A stretch of 20,091 nucleotides of DNA from PALSA-612 sp963755155 (GCA_963755155.1 CAVWIV010000014.1:1-20091); one strand, 5' to 3'. Positions 1 to 7,739 are shown, counted from the stretch's first letter. The notes: a model not told the origin generated them from the letters alone. Program-made: numbers and translations.

Positions 1-19
1 CGCGCATGTCGGTCGCTAA

Positions 20-925
20 GAACTCGAATCACAATGAGCGCTCCAGCCTTCTGAAGCAGACGAGGCAGCAGCCGAGCGCGAGGAAGGCTTCGTGGATCTC
101 GGCGCGGCGGTCGTAGCGGACGAGCAGCCGCTTGAAGTGGTGGAGCCAGGCGAAGGTGCGCTCGACGACCCAGCGGACGCGGCCGAGCCCGGAGCCGTGC
201 TCGGTCTGGCGGCGGGCGATCACGGGTCTGATGCCCGCGCTCGCGGACGAGGCGGCGGTACTTGTCGTGGTCGTAGCCGCGGTCGGCGACGAGCACCTGG
301 TCGGGCGACGGCGTGGCCGGCCGACGACGCCACGCACCGGCGGCACCTCGCTCGATCAGCGGGATCAGCTGGGTGACGTCGTTGCGGTTGCCGCCGGTGA
401 GCGTCCAGGCGAGCGGGAGCCCGGTCGCGTCGACCAGGAGGTGGTGCTTGGAGCCGTTTCTGGCTCTATCAACCGGGCTCGGGCCCGTCTCGGAGCCCCC
501 TTTTTCGCCTGCACATGGCTGGAGTCGGCGACCGCCCGCGACCACTCGATCTCACCCGCCGCCCGCAGCCGGGCAAGCAGCAGCTCGTGCAGGCGCTCCC
601 ACACGCCCGCCCGCTGCCACTCGTCCAACCGGCGGTAACAGGTCGAGCCGCCACCCGAAGCCGAGCTCGAGCGGCAGATGCCGCCACGCGATCCCGGTGT
701 GCAGCACGAACAGGATCCCTTGCAGCGCCTGCCGGTCAGGCAACCGCTTGCGACCCGGATAGCGGAAGCGCCGCTCCCTCCTCGGCAGCAACGGCTCGAC
801 CAGCTCCCACAGCTCGTCCGACACGATCCACGGCGCAGTAGCCATCGGCACCCCTCCCAGCTTGACGACGGATGCCGACGGCGTTCGTCGTCAGGGAACG
901 GGTCCCTTCATTTCGGTTCGAGTTC
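20..925 (-). mobile_element. IS5-family insertion sequence with TIRs and TAA target duplication
   Basis: The element is bounded by imperfect terminal inverted repeats of about 18 bp. The left end starts GAACTCGAATCACAATGA at 20 and the right end, read on the minus strand from 925, starts GAACTCGAACCGAAATGA; 15 of 18 bases match. TAA directly flanks both ends (17-19 and 926-928), so a target duplication is visible; CTAA/YTAR is an equivalent reading because the right-end C is shared with the repeat. Length (906 bp), TIR type and a TA-centred target fit the IS5 family, IS427/IS1031-like groups. The transposase inside runs on the minus strand and its stop codon lies in the left TIR. Only 19 bases lie outside the left end, so what was interrupted there cannot be seen. 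Confidence 0.85.
29..845 (-). pseudogene. IS5-family transposase (DDE), frame broken three times
   Basis: Three overlapping frames together give one IS5-type transposase of about 270 aa. The N-terminal DUF4096-like part (APWIVSDELWELVEPLLP) reads from 845, with GGGAGGGG just upstream as ribosome site. The middle part has DEWQRAGVWERLHELL and ADSSHVQAKKG, carrying the first catalytic Asp. The C-terminal part has VERTFAWLHHFKRLLVRYDRR, typical of the family end. The frame changes near 653 (extra G), near 496-503 (one G short after AAAAA) and near 235 (extra G). The middle break lies at a canonical slippery heptamer, A AAG GGG, and could be a programmed -1 frameshift, since some IS5 groups use one. 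The other two look like indels or sequence errors. As written it cannot make a full transposase. Confidence 0.85.
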
Positions 926-1012
926 TAAGGCGCGAGCAAAAGATCATCGACGGGCGTCACTCGTAGGACCGGGAGACTCAGGGCCATTCGCATCACCGCT
1001 CGTTCGGGTGAG

Positions 1013-1134
1013 TCAGATGGTCGCTCCCTTGCGCCGATTGCACGTCTCGCACCAGGCTCAAGGTTCAGCGCCGTGTTCGAGCCTCCCCGGCTGAAGGGGA
1101 TGATGTGGTCGAACTCCAGCGAGCGATTCAGCAC
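1013..1134 (-). pseudogene. HNH endonuclease C-terminal remnant
   Basis: From a GTG at 1134 the minus strand reads SLEFDHIIPFSRGGSNTALNLE. After a one-base gap near 1050 it continues in another frame as WCETCNRRKGATI and stops at 1013. This is the conserved tail of a small HNH nuclease: the catalytic DH, the N of SNTALNLE, and a CxxC half of a zinc knuckle. The N-terminal part of the family is missing, and the readable frame begins inside a perfect palindrome (1134-1166) with no ribosome site. It is therefore best seen as a 5'-truncated, frameshifted remnant. It lies about 90 bp from the insertion sequence, but the IS did not insert into the part that remains. Confidence 0.65.
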
Positions 1135-1201
1135 AACGGGGCGGCACGATATGTGCCGCCCCGTTGAGGTAAATCACAGGGCGGCACGATGTGTGCCGCC
1201 C
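1134..1201 (-). terminator. Tandem pair of near-identical GC-rich palindromes (double terminator)
   Basis: Two copies of one hairpin lie head to tail. Copy 1 has a perfect 14-bp stem (1134-1147 with 1153-1166) and loop GATAT. Copy 2 has a perfect 9-bp stem (1179-1187 with 1193-1201) and loop GATGT. The core GGGCGGCAC...GTGCCGCCC is identical, and both are followed on the plus strand by CCGTTG. They start about 35 bp after the stop of the minus-strand secreted-protein gene. In copy 2 the first failed pair (1178/1202) would be a G-U pair on the minus strand. That position and strand fit a tandem transcription terminator, though no U-tract follows. Confidence 0.55.
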
Positions 1202-1237
1202 CGTTGTGGGGGAATGTGGGTAGGGGTAAGTCGCGTG

Positions 1238-2011
1238 CTAGCGGACGACGATGTTCCCGGCCTTGGCCACGAAGTTCGTGCCCTCATACGTGAGGTAGTC
1301 GGGGGCCCCCGGCGCGTCGTGGACGATGAACGTGAGCACGAGTCCGGCCTTCACGGCGGGATGCTTGCTGTACGTCACCACCATCGTCATCTTCATGCTC
1401 GTGCTGTCGATGCCGACCACGTCGGTTGCCTTGACGGTGTAGTAGCCGGACTTGTCGGCGTAGAACCCAGTGCCCTTGTCAGCGGCCGACGCGCCGCCGT
1501 CATATCCAGCGAACGTGAAGTTCGCCAACCCGTTGCCGGGGTTGTCGTACCAGATGGAGCCCGCCACCTTGGTGGCCGGGGGAGACGCAACTCGCGCTCG
1601 TCAGCGTCTCGAGCGTCCACTTCACCTGGAAGACGCTACCGATCGAGTCCTAGGACGAGATCGACGTGCCGGTCGCTCCTGGCGCGTTCGTGCCCCACTT
1701 GTAGCCGGGGTCGCTCGACTGGTCGGTGTACGTGGCCTCGAACGAGAGCTGTCCGTTGTTGAGCGACCCCTTGATCGTCTGGTTCAGACGCCGATCGAGC
1801 TGGTTGGAGAACACCGGTGCCGGTGAACGAGCCGTCGCACGGGTTCACGACGACATCGAACGTGTGAACGTACCCGGTGCTGAGGTGACAGTCAACTTGC
1901 CAGTCTGCGTCTGGACGCCAGCCGAGGCGGACGAGCCGATGCCATGGCGGGCGAGGCGACTGCCATGATTGCGACCGCCGCAACGGCGATCGCGAGGATG
2001 ATCTTTTTCAC
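1238..2011 (-). pseudogene. Secreted protein of unknown family, frame broken several times
   Basis: A Sec signal peptide begins at a GTG at 2011 (VKKIILAIAVAAVAIMAV...ASPAMASA) with GGGAG at 2016-2020 as ribosome site, which fixes the start. Joining frames then gives a beta-rich exported protein of about 250 aa: YVHTFDVVVNPCDGSFTGTG, NQLDRRLNQTIKGSLNNGQL, SFEATYTDQSSDPGYKWGTN, then GSIWYDNPGNGLANFTFAGY and a C-terminal part ending NFVAKAGNIVVR at 1238. At least three frame changes (about 1950, 1815 and 1575) and one in-frame TAG (near 1650) interrupt it. I do not recognise a named family. The repeated aromatic/Gly pattern suggests a beta-sandwich surface or secreted protein. The tandem hairpin at 1134-1201 would end its transcript. 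Confidence 0.6.
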
Positions 2012-2094
2012 GTAGCTCCCTTGTTTGCAGGCAATCAATGGTGATTTCCTGATCGCCTCCAGCCTGCCCCTCCCTCGCTTCGCCCGATAGGACA

Positions 2095-2109
2095 CGATTG
2101 GGTCAATCG
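2095..2109. promoter_or_regulatory. Inverted repeat, possible operator upstream of the secreted-protein gene
   Basis: CGATTG-GGT-CAATCG is a perfect 6-bp inverted repeat with a 3-bp centre, extended by one A-T pair outside. It lies about 85 bp upstream of the GTG at 2011, in a 239-bp gene-free stretch (2012-2250). Position and symmetry suit a regulator site or a short mRNA hairpin; nothing in the window says which protein would bind. Confidence 0.3.
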
Positions 2110-2250
2110 TTTGGGCATTTCCCATGCCTTGTTCAGACCCGGACGAGGCTCCACAGAGTGTGTGGCGGACGGATTGGGCCACGTTGGGGCCACGAGGCAC
2201 CGGGTTCGATCCCTTCACGCCCACGACTGCGTTGCGCAACCCCTGGCGCC

Positions 2251-2660
2251 TCAGCGCTGCGTATCGGCCAGCGCAGTCGCGACGTCACCGGCCAACGAGA
2301 CGACGAGGTCGTCGTCTGTGATCAGCGGCGTCATGCGTGCTTCGGCGAGGGCAACGTACGTGGCGTCGTATGCGGTAAGTCCCCGAGCCGTCCAAGACGC
2401 GACGCGCGCCAGTTCCGGCTCCTCGAACTCGAAGCCGAGCTCGTCGAGGGCGACGGCCAGCTCGACCAGCGCGTCTCACCCCACTTCCACCGGCGACCCG
2501 CAACGTTGACGATCTCGAGTCGCAGCAACGGAGGCGCTGCGACGGCGAGCTGACCCGCCTCGAACGAGGCGCGGAGCGAGCGGGCCGGCTCGAGGTGCCT
2601 TTCCCCGTCAGCGCGGAACCATTTCAACACGACCGAGGCGTCGAGGACGGCCTCGGTCAC
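2251..2660 (-). CDS. vapC: VapC-type PIN-domain ribonuclease toxin (one frameshift)
   Basis: The start is a GTG at 2660 that overlaps the antitoxin stop by 4 bp (GTGA), the usual vapBC coupling. The protein opens TEAVLDASVVLKWF, the PIN-domain first strand with its metal-binding Asp, followed by PPLLRLEIVNV with the conserved Glu. One base is missing near 2474. In the shifted frame it continues ELAVALDELGFEFEEPELA, then GLTAYDATYVALAE and TPLITDDDLV, which carry the third and fourth acidic residues, and stops at 2251. The total of about 136 aa is normal for VapC. PIN toxins cut RNA, often initiator tRNA or rRNA, when the antitoxin is lost. Because all four acidic positions survive on both sides of the break, a sequence error is more likely than decay. 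Confidence 0.8.
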
Positions 2661-2902
2661 CGAGCATCGCGTTCTGCCCGGATCGCGTCGGTCGAGTCTT
2701 CCGTCGCGGCGCCCGCGAAGAGCTTGTCGAGACGCGCGAGCGCACGTCGCGCCGTTGCGGTCGTCCCGGGGCCGCCGGAGCGCGCCGCATCCTGCTCGGC
2801 AAGCTCAGCGAGATACGCGCTGCGCGATAGCCCGCGAGACTTCGCGATTCGATCGACCCGTCGTAGGAGGGCGTCGTTCAGCGAGACGAGGACCTTGGCC
2901 AC
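2657..2902 (-). CDS. vapB: VapB-type ribbon-helix-helix antitoxin
   Basis: An 81-aa protein starting at GTG 2902. Residues 2-40 (AKVLVSLNDALLRRVDRIAK, SRGLSRSAYLAELAEQ) are a ribbon-helix-helix DNA-binding fold: a short beta strand, then two helices. The charged C-terminal half would wrap the toxin. It precedes vapC with a 4-bp overlap. No ribosome site is visible. Instead a TTGACC/TATCCT promoter ends 6 bases before the start, so translation is probably leaderless. RHH antitoxins normally repress their own operon, and the repeated GGATAT units in the promoter are the likely operator. Confidence 0.85.
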   Translation of the reverse strand: MAKVLVSLNDALLRRVDRIAKSRGLSRSAYLAELAEQDAARSGGPGTTATARRALARLDKLFAGAATEDSTDAIRAERDAR

Positions 2903-2908
2903 AAGCGG

Positions 2909-2937
2909 AGGATATCCGTTATATCCCGATCGGTCAA
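2909..2937 (-). promoter_or_regulatory. vapBC promoter with repeat operator
   Basis: On the minus strand, TTGACC (2937-2932), a 17-bp spacer and TATCCT (2914-2909) form a near-consensus sigma-70 promoter. The GTG of vapB begins 6 bases after the -10 box, leaving no room for a Shine-Dalgarno site. The spacer and -10 carry GGATAT twice, nine bases apart, the second copy as the palindrome GGATATCC. That is a plausible site for the RHH antitoxin. Confidence 0.65.
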
Positions 2938-2992
2938 GAGCCTGATAAGGCGCGTCGAGTCCGAGGACGCTCCGCGCCGAGGCAGCAGATCG

Positions 2993-3999
2993 TCAAGCGT
3001 TGCTGTATGTCGTGATCGTCTCTGTGCCTTCGTTCCAGCGCCACGGCGGCTCGTCGCCCTGCAGGTGCACGCCGCCGATCCAGCGGTCGATGCCGTTCAG
3101 GGCGACGTGGTCCTCGTGGCCGTCGAGGACGCGCCGGCCGACGTCGGTGAGGCGCAGCCGGCTGTGCGGCTCGACCGGATTGGCGCCGGCTCTGCTTCGA
3201 GCAGCGGGTTGGGCGCCCGGGCGAGGCGGGTCATCGCGTCGAAGCACCAGGTATCGCCAAGGAACGGCCGCGTCTCTCTGGCGCCGACGCGGACGAAGGC
3301 AGCTCCGGCCGTCGGTGCTCCCGCTGCCACCGCGGCCAGGATGCGCCGCTCGGTCAGCGACAGCCCGTCGCGCGTCGAGGGGTACTCGCGGCTGAGCCGA
3401 TCGAAGGCCTCGGCCACGAAGCGCAGCTCGCGCATGGGTGTCGCCGCGATCTCGCCCAGCCCCCCGGGATCCGGCGCCCGGAACAGCTTCCAGGCGCGTG
3501 TGGCGTGCTCCAGCGCGGTCGTCGTCAGTGGCGTCGCGGCCATCGCCGGCAGACGGCCGAGCTGCTCGGCGTCGAGCTCGCCCAGGCCGCCGAAGTGCGC
3601 GATGCCGGGGTACTCGCCGATGCAGATGAGCGTTATCCGGCTCGCCGGCACCTCCAGCTCGTGGAGCCTCGCGACGATCTGGATCAGCTGCAGCTGGTCG
3701 TAGAGGTCAGCTTCGAACCACAGCACGTAGTCACCGTCGCGGTGGGACTCCAGCACGCGGTCGCGCTCGGCGAGCTCCTCCGTGGTCCCGAGATCCGCCG
3801 CGTGCTCGCCGACCAGGAAGCGCGCGCGGATGCGTCGCAGCTCGTCGGCCGGTACGTCGGGCACCGGGCCCTCGTGCAACGCGTCACGCCAGCACACGAT
3901 GTGGTGCGCCAGTCCGGTGGCTCGCAACTCCGGCACGGTGGAATCGCCGTTGGTCACGTGCAACGCCGTCGCCCACGGATCGCCGGTGTGCGGGCCCAT
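2993..3999 (-). CDS. DUF1835 domain protein (one frameshift near 3186)
   Basis: The sequence LHVTNGDSTVPELRATGLAH, then VCWRDALHEGPVPDVPADELRRIRARFL is the DUF1835 signature, a family of unknown biochemical role. The conserved block begins at a TTG at 3963; the ATG at 3999 adds 12 residues and neither has a convincing ribosome site. The middle (LTERRILAAVAAGA...FLGDTWCFDAMTRLARAPNPLLEA) belongs to the same protein. Near 3186 the frame shifts, after which NPVEPHSRLRLTDVGRRVLD and HVALNGIDRWIGGVHLQGDE complete a normal C-terminus at 2993. The restored length is about 323-335 aa. It lies just downstream of the glycosyltransferase on the same strand and may be co-transcribed with it; no functional link is known to me. 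Confidence 0.7.
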
Positions 4000-5122
4000 C
4001 TACGTCTGCTGCGACACGACGCTCTACCGGCCAGCCGCCGGTGACGAGCACGCGCCACGAGTAACGCTCGACGGCAACGGCGCGGGCGGCCGCACCGAGC
4101 CGCCGGCGCAGCGCCTCGTCCTCCAGGAGCCTGACGATGGCCTCAGCGAGCGCCGCCGGATCGCCGGGCGCCACCAGCAGGCCTGTCTCGTCGGTCATGA
4201 CATCCCTGTACCCGTCGATGTCCGACGCTACGACCGGCACGGCGCACGCGAACGCCCGGGTCAGCACCATGCCGAAGCTCTCCATGCCGATCGACGGCGC
4301 GGCCAGCACCTTCGTCCGTTCGAGCTCGGCCGTGAGATCGTCCTGGCTGAGAAACCCGAGCACGTCGATGCCGGTCTCGGGCACCCGGTGGCGGGAGAGC
4401 AGGAGACGAACGGCAAGAGGATCGGCGCCCACGACGCGAAGTCGCGCCCCGGTGCGGCGGTGGATCTCGGGCCAGGCGCTCAGCAGCACCGGCAACCCCT
4501 TGCGAGGGTCGTGCCGCCCGATGAAGACGACGGAGTGCTCGCGGTCTGCCGAGTTCGCCGCGGGAGGCACGAGCACCCCGTTCGGGATGACGTCGTAGGC
4601 GCCCGGAAGCCATCGCGAGACCGACGACCGCGCCTGCGCGGACACGGCGATCCGGTAGTCGATTCTCTCCATGAGGAAGCCCCAGATCGGCACGCCGCCG
4701 CGCATCCAGTTGAGCTCGCCCGCCGCATGCCACGTGGCGACCACCGGGCTCTTGGCGACCGCGAGCGCCGACACGCAGATCCCCGGCGTCATCGGCTCGT
4801 GCAGGTGGATGACGTCGAAGCGCTCTCGCTCGAGTGCCTGCCGCACTTTGCGCAGCACTCGCGTCGTCAGGACGATGTTCGGCAGCGAGCCGTTAGCAGG
4901 GACGATCACCGACCGCCCCACCGGGATGACGTCGCCCGGCGGCTCCCCGTGGCGCCCGTGCCGCGGGTGCAGTGCACGCGTGAACGTCCCCGGCGGGTCG
5001 TTGCCGATGATCGTCCGCGTCTCGATGCCCAGCCGGCCCAGCGCCTCCGCCTGGAGCTCCGCATGCTCGTTGACAGCCCCCCAGAACGACCAGGAGAAGG
5101 GCACGACGATGCCGACCTTCAC
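3884..5122 (-). CDS. GT4-family glycosyltransferase (PimA-like)
   Basis: A GT-B fold glycosyltransferase starting at GTG 5122. MKVGIVVPFSWSFWGAVNEH is the N-terminal acceptor-domain strand and loop of PimA-like enzymes. HLHEPMTPG and TWHAAGE follow, then VIPNGV (about 178-183), GRHDPRKGLPVLLSAW (202-217) and the donor site AAPSIGMESFGMVLT (274-288). Such enzymes move a sugar from a nucleotide donor to a lipid or glycan. Oddities: the second Glu of the EX7E donor motif is Arg (E281...R289). Family similarity ends near residue 360 (about 4043), and the remaining 52 residues run over the start of the DUF1835 gene, so a late indel probably replaced the true end. The start lies 6 bases after a TAGGAT box, so initiation is probably leaderless. 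Confidence 0.8.
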   Translation of the reverse strand: MKVGIVVPFSWSFWGAVNEHAELQAEALGRLGIETRTIIGNDPPGTFTRALHPRHGRHGEPPGDVIPVGRSVIVPANGSLPNIVLTTRVLRKVRQALERERFDVIHLHEPMTPGICVSALAVAKSPVVATWHAAGELNWMRGGVPIWGFLMERIDYRIAVSAQARSSVSRWLPGAYDVIPNGVLVPPAANSADREHSVVFIGRHDPRKGLPVLLSAWPEIHRRTGARLRVVGADPLAVRLLLSRHRVPETGIDVLGFLSQDDLTAELERTKVLAAPSIGMESFGMVLTRAFACAVPVVASDIDGYRDVMTDETGLLVAPGDPAALAEAIVRLLEDEALRRRLGAAARAVAVERYSWRVLVTGGWPVERRVAADVDGPAHRRSVGDGVARDQRRFHRAGVASHRTGAPHRVLA

Positions 5123-5128
5123 GCTGCA

Positions 5129-5138
5129 ATCCTATGAT
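5129..5138. promoter_or_regulatory. Overlapping divergent -10 elements
   Basis: On the plus strand TATGAT (5133-5138) ends 7 bases before the ATG at 5146. On the minus strand TAGGAT (5134-5129) ends 6 bases before the GTG at 5122. The two boxes share 2 bp. The start codons are only 23 bp apart, too close for two separate leaders, so both genes are probably read as leaderless mRNAs from one bidirectional promoter. Neither has a strong -35, since that region lies inside the opposite gene. Confidence 0.5.
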
Positions 5139-5145
5139 CTCGACG

Positions 5146-6165
5146 ATGGACTTCCCCGAAGGCCTGGCCGAGCTCCACACGCATCTAGGTGGCTCGGTCG
5201 CCTCCGAGATCATGTGGAGCCTCGCGCACGAGCAGGGCATCGCCTTGCCCGTCAAGGACTTCTGGGGGTTCGACCGCCTCGTCACGGTCTCCGACCCGCG
5301 CGGTGTGCCGAACCTCGATGCGCTCAACGACATCTACCGCTGGACGGAGCTCATCCAGTCGAGCCCGCTCGCCGTCGAGCGCTCCGTGCACGCGGCGATC
5401 GGCGGCGCGTACCGCTCGCAGGGCATCACAACGCTCGAGATCCGCTTCAACCCCATGAAGCGGAACCGCGGCGGCGAGCGCGACCTCGATCACATCATCC
5501 TCGCCGCCATCCGCGGCCTCGACCTCGCCGGGCTCGAGTACCCGCAGGTGCGGGCGGGCCTGATCCTCATGATGGACCGGACGTTCGACCGCCGCCAGAA
5601 CGAGGTGATCGTCGAGAAGGCGCTCGGCTGGTCCTCGCGCGGCATCGTCGGCATCGACATCGCGGGGCCGCGGCCCGGAGGGCGCTATCCGTACGGCGAG
5701 CTTGCTCCCTTGGTGGACGAGGCGCGCTCGTCGGGTCTCGGCGTCACGATTCACGTCGGCGAGGAAGGTGGCGCGCACGGCCTCGAGGAGACGTGGGAGG
5801 TCGTCGAGTCGCTGCGACCCGACCGCATCGGCCACGGCATCCTCGCCGCCGGCGACGACGGGCTCATGGCCGCGCTGCGCGAGGCCGGCATCGTGCTCGA
5901 GATCTGCCCCACGTCCAACCTGCTCACGAAGGCCCTGCCGGGCGAGGACGCGCTGCGCGAGACGTTCCGCGCCTTCGTCGACCACGGCGTCGCGTTCACG
6001 ATCGCCACCGACGGCCCGGAGATGATGCGCACGCACCTCCGCGACGAGCTCGAGCTGCTGCTCCGGATCGGGGCGCTCGACGAGGACGAGCTGCGCGACG
6101 CGAACACGCGCGGCCACGAGGCGAGCTTCGTCCGTGGACCGGTTGCCGTCCGGTCGCACGACTAG
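5146..6165 (+). CDS. Adenosine deaminase family metal-dependent hydrolase
   Basis: A 339-aa amidohydrolase. The start is ATG 5146, placed by the -10 box and by the metal motif close to the N-terminus; ATG 5134 would add four residues. Visible active-site elements, in order, are LHTHLGG (zinc ligands H11 and H13), IHVGE (zinc His and catalytic Glu), RIGHGI (catalytic His), CPTSN and ATDGP (zinc Asp). Family members deaminate adenosine, adenine or related purines. The usual TDDP is TDGP here, so the second Asp that contacts the purine ring is absent and the substrate may not be adenosine. The gene is intact, diverges from the glycosyltransferase, and its stop lies 13 bp before the next gene. 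Confidence 0.85.
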   Translation: MDFPEGLAELHTHLGGSVASEIMWSLAHEQGIALPVKDFWGFDRLVTVSDPRGVPNLDALNDIYRWTELIQSSPLAVERSVHAAIGGAYRSQGITTLEIRFNPMKRNRGGERDLDHIILAAIRGLDLAGLEYPQVRAGLILMMDRTFDRRQNEVIVEKALGWSSRGIVGIDIAGPRPGGRYPYGELAPLVDEARSSGLGVTIHVGEEGGAHGLEETWEVVESLRPDRIGHGILAAGDDGLMAALREAGIVLEICPTSNLLTKALPGEDALRETFRAFVDHGVAFTIATDGPEMMRTHLRDELELLLRIGALDEDELRDANTRGHEASFVRGPVAVRSHD

Positions 6166-6178
6166 ACTGTTTTCTTAT

Positions 6179-7397
6179 ATGGCAACGCAGAACCTGACAG
6201 CGCTCAGCACGTGAAGAGCTGGAAGATGAGCTGGCGACACTCGCCTCCCATCTGTACGCGGGCACCTGCCGCTGGCTGGAACTGGTCGGCGAGATCGACC
6301 GGCGCGGCGAGTGGGCGGAGTCGGGCCGGGCGTCGTGTGCCGAGTGGCTCGCCTGGCGCTGCGCACTGACGCCGCGGGCCGCCCGCGAGCACGTTCGCGT
6401 GGCGCGCAGGCTGCCGGAGCTGCCGCTGATCCACGAGGCGTTCTCCCGTGGTGAGCTCTCGTACGCCAAGGTGCGCGCGCTGACGCGGGTGGCGACGGCC
6501 GAGAACGAAGAGGAGCTGCGCGAGCTGGCGTCGTTCATGACCGCCGCCCAGCTCGAGCGCTCGGTGCGCGCTTACCGACGGGTGACGACGGCGGAGGCAT
6601 GCGAGCAGCAGGAGGACGCCTACCTGAGCGTTTCTGGGAGCCGGACGGCTCGCTCGAGATCCACGGCCGGCTCGCGCCCGAGGACGGGGCACTCTTGCTG
6701 CGGGCGCTCGATGCCGTGCGCGACGCGATGTGGAAGGAGCGCCGCGGTTCCGCGGAACCGCGGCCGGCGCGCCAGGCGTCGAACGCAGAGGCGCTCGTCG
6801 CCGTCGCAGAAGCCGCGCTCGCCAATCCCGACGAGAGCCGCCCGGGCGGCGAGCGCTACCAAATGGTCGCTCCACGCGGACGAGGCAGTGCTCTCCCACG
6901 ACGGCGAGGGCGGCTGCGAGCTCGACGACGGAAGCGCGCTGTCTCCTGAGACCGCGCGACGGCTTGCTTGCGACGCCTCCGTCGTGCAGAACGGCCGCAA
7001 GACGCGGACGATCCCGTCTGCGCTCAGGCGCGCGTTGCGCTCCCGCGACCGCGGCTGCCGCTTTCCGGGCTGCGAAAACCGGAGATTCCTCGACGCCCAC
7101 CACGTCCACCACTGGGCGAAAGGCGGCGAGACGACGGCCGACAACCTCGTGCTGCTCTGCCGCCGCCACCACCGGCTCGTCCACGAGGGCAGCTGGCACG
7201 TCGACCGTAGGCTTCGCTTCCGCGATCGGTGGGGGCAGCCCTTTCCGGCCGTGCCGCGGCTGCCGAGAGGGCATCCCGGCGAGCTTGTCTCGCGAAACGG
7301 CGACATGGATATCGACGCCGAGAGCTGCGAGCCGGGAACAGGCGAGGAGCTCGACCTCGCCGCCGCTGTGGAGACGCTGCTCGCGATCGCTGCGTAG
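6179..7397 (+). pseudogene. DUF222 / 13E12-type HNH endonuclease, frame broken
   Basis: The gene opens MATQNLTALST at ATG 6179, then needs a one-base correction near 6212 to continue EELEDELATLASHLYAGTCR and AEWLAWRCALTPRAAREHVR (DUF222 helices). Two further shifts, near 6630 and 6865, bracket FWEPDGSLEIHGRLAPEDGA and LLLRALDAVRDAMWK. The end is intact: GCRFPGCENRRFLDAHHVHH then WAKGGETTADNLVLLCRRHH, a full HNH zinc-finger nuclease core with its paired Cys and HH. Total about 405 aa, normal for this actinobacterial multi-copy family. Its members often sit in mobile or intein-like contexts, and their cellular role is unclear. Since every domain is present, the shifts may be sequence errors. 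Confidence 0.75.
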
Positions 7398-7475
7398 CTC
7401 CGCGCGGCGTAAAGTCCGAAAATACTCCCTTCGGTCACTAGGCAACCGGGACGAGCGCCAGTAGCCTCGCCTCCC

Positions 7476-7739
7476 ATGTACGAGACCCTGAAGAGCACGA
7501 TCCCGACGATCACGCCCAGGCAGCGGGAGATCGTTCAGCTCATCGCCGCAGGGTGCTCGAACGAGGAGGTGGGCGTTCGCCTCGGCATCGCGCCGCGAAC
7601 GGCGAAGGCTCACACAGACGTCCTGCGGCAAAAGCTCGGCGTCCCCCGACGCCGGCAGATCCCGGCGGCGTACATGGCCGTCACGGGTGACGATCCACTC
7701 CCTGCGGGCCTGGGCCTCATCGCGTCGGGTCGCAAATAA
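7476..7739 (+). CDS. Solo LuxR-type helix-turn-helix protein
   Basis: An 87-aa protein that is almost only a GerE/LuxR DNA-binding domain. ITPRQREIVQLIAAGCSNEE then VGVRLGIAPRTAKAHTDVLR and QKLGV give the four-helix fold with the usual recognition helix at about residues 40-55. It has no receiver, PAS or ATPase part. ATG 7476 lacks a ribosome site but lies 8 bases after TAGCCT, a leaderless-type arrangement. It ends 11 bp before the large MalT-type regulator, so the two are likely one transcript. It may act as a partner or competitor at the same DNA sites. Confidence 0.75.
   Translation: MYETLKSTIPTITPRQREIVQLIAAGCSNEEVGVRLGIAPRTAKAHTDVLRQKLGVPRRRQIPAAYMAVTGDDPLPAGLGLIASGRK

Noticed and set aside
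1134..1201. Possible CRISPR repeats
   Set aside because: Only two palindromic copies, with a spacer of about 15 bases, and no cas genes.
2185..2216. tRNA-like 3' end with GGTTCGATCC
   Set aside because: The T-arm stem pairs for only three bases and no acceptor or anticodon arm fits upstream. At most a decayed tRNA fragment or chance.
3782..5137. 451-aa plus-strand open frame opposite the glycosyltransferase
   Set aside because: Composition typical of a shadow frame; the opposite strand encodes a clear GT4 enzyme.
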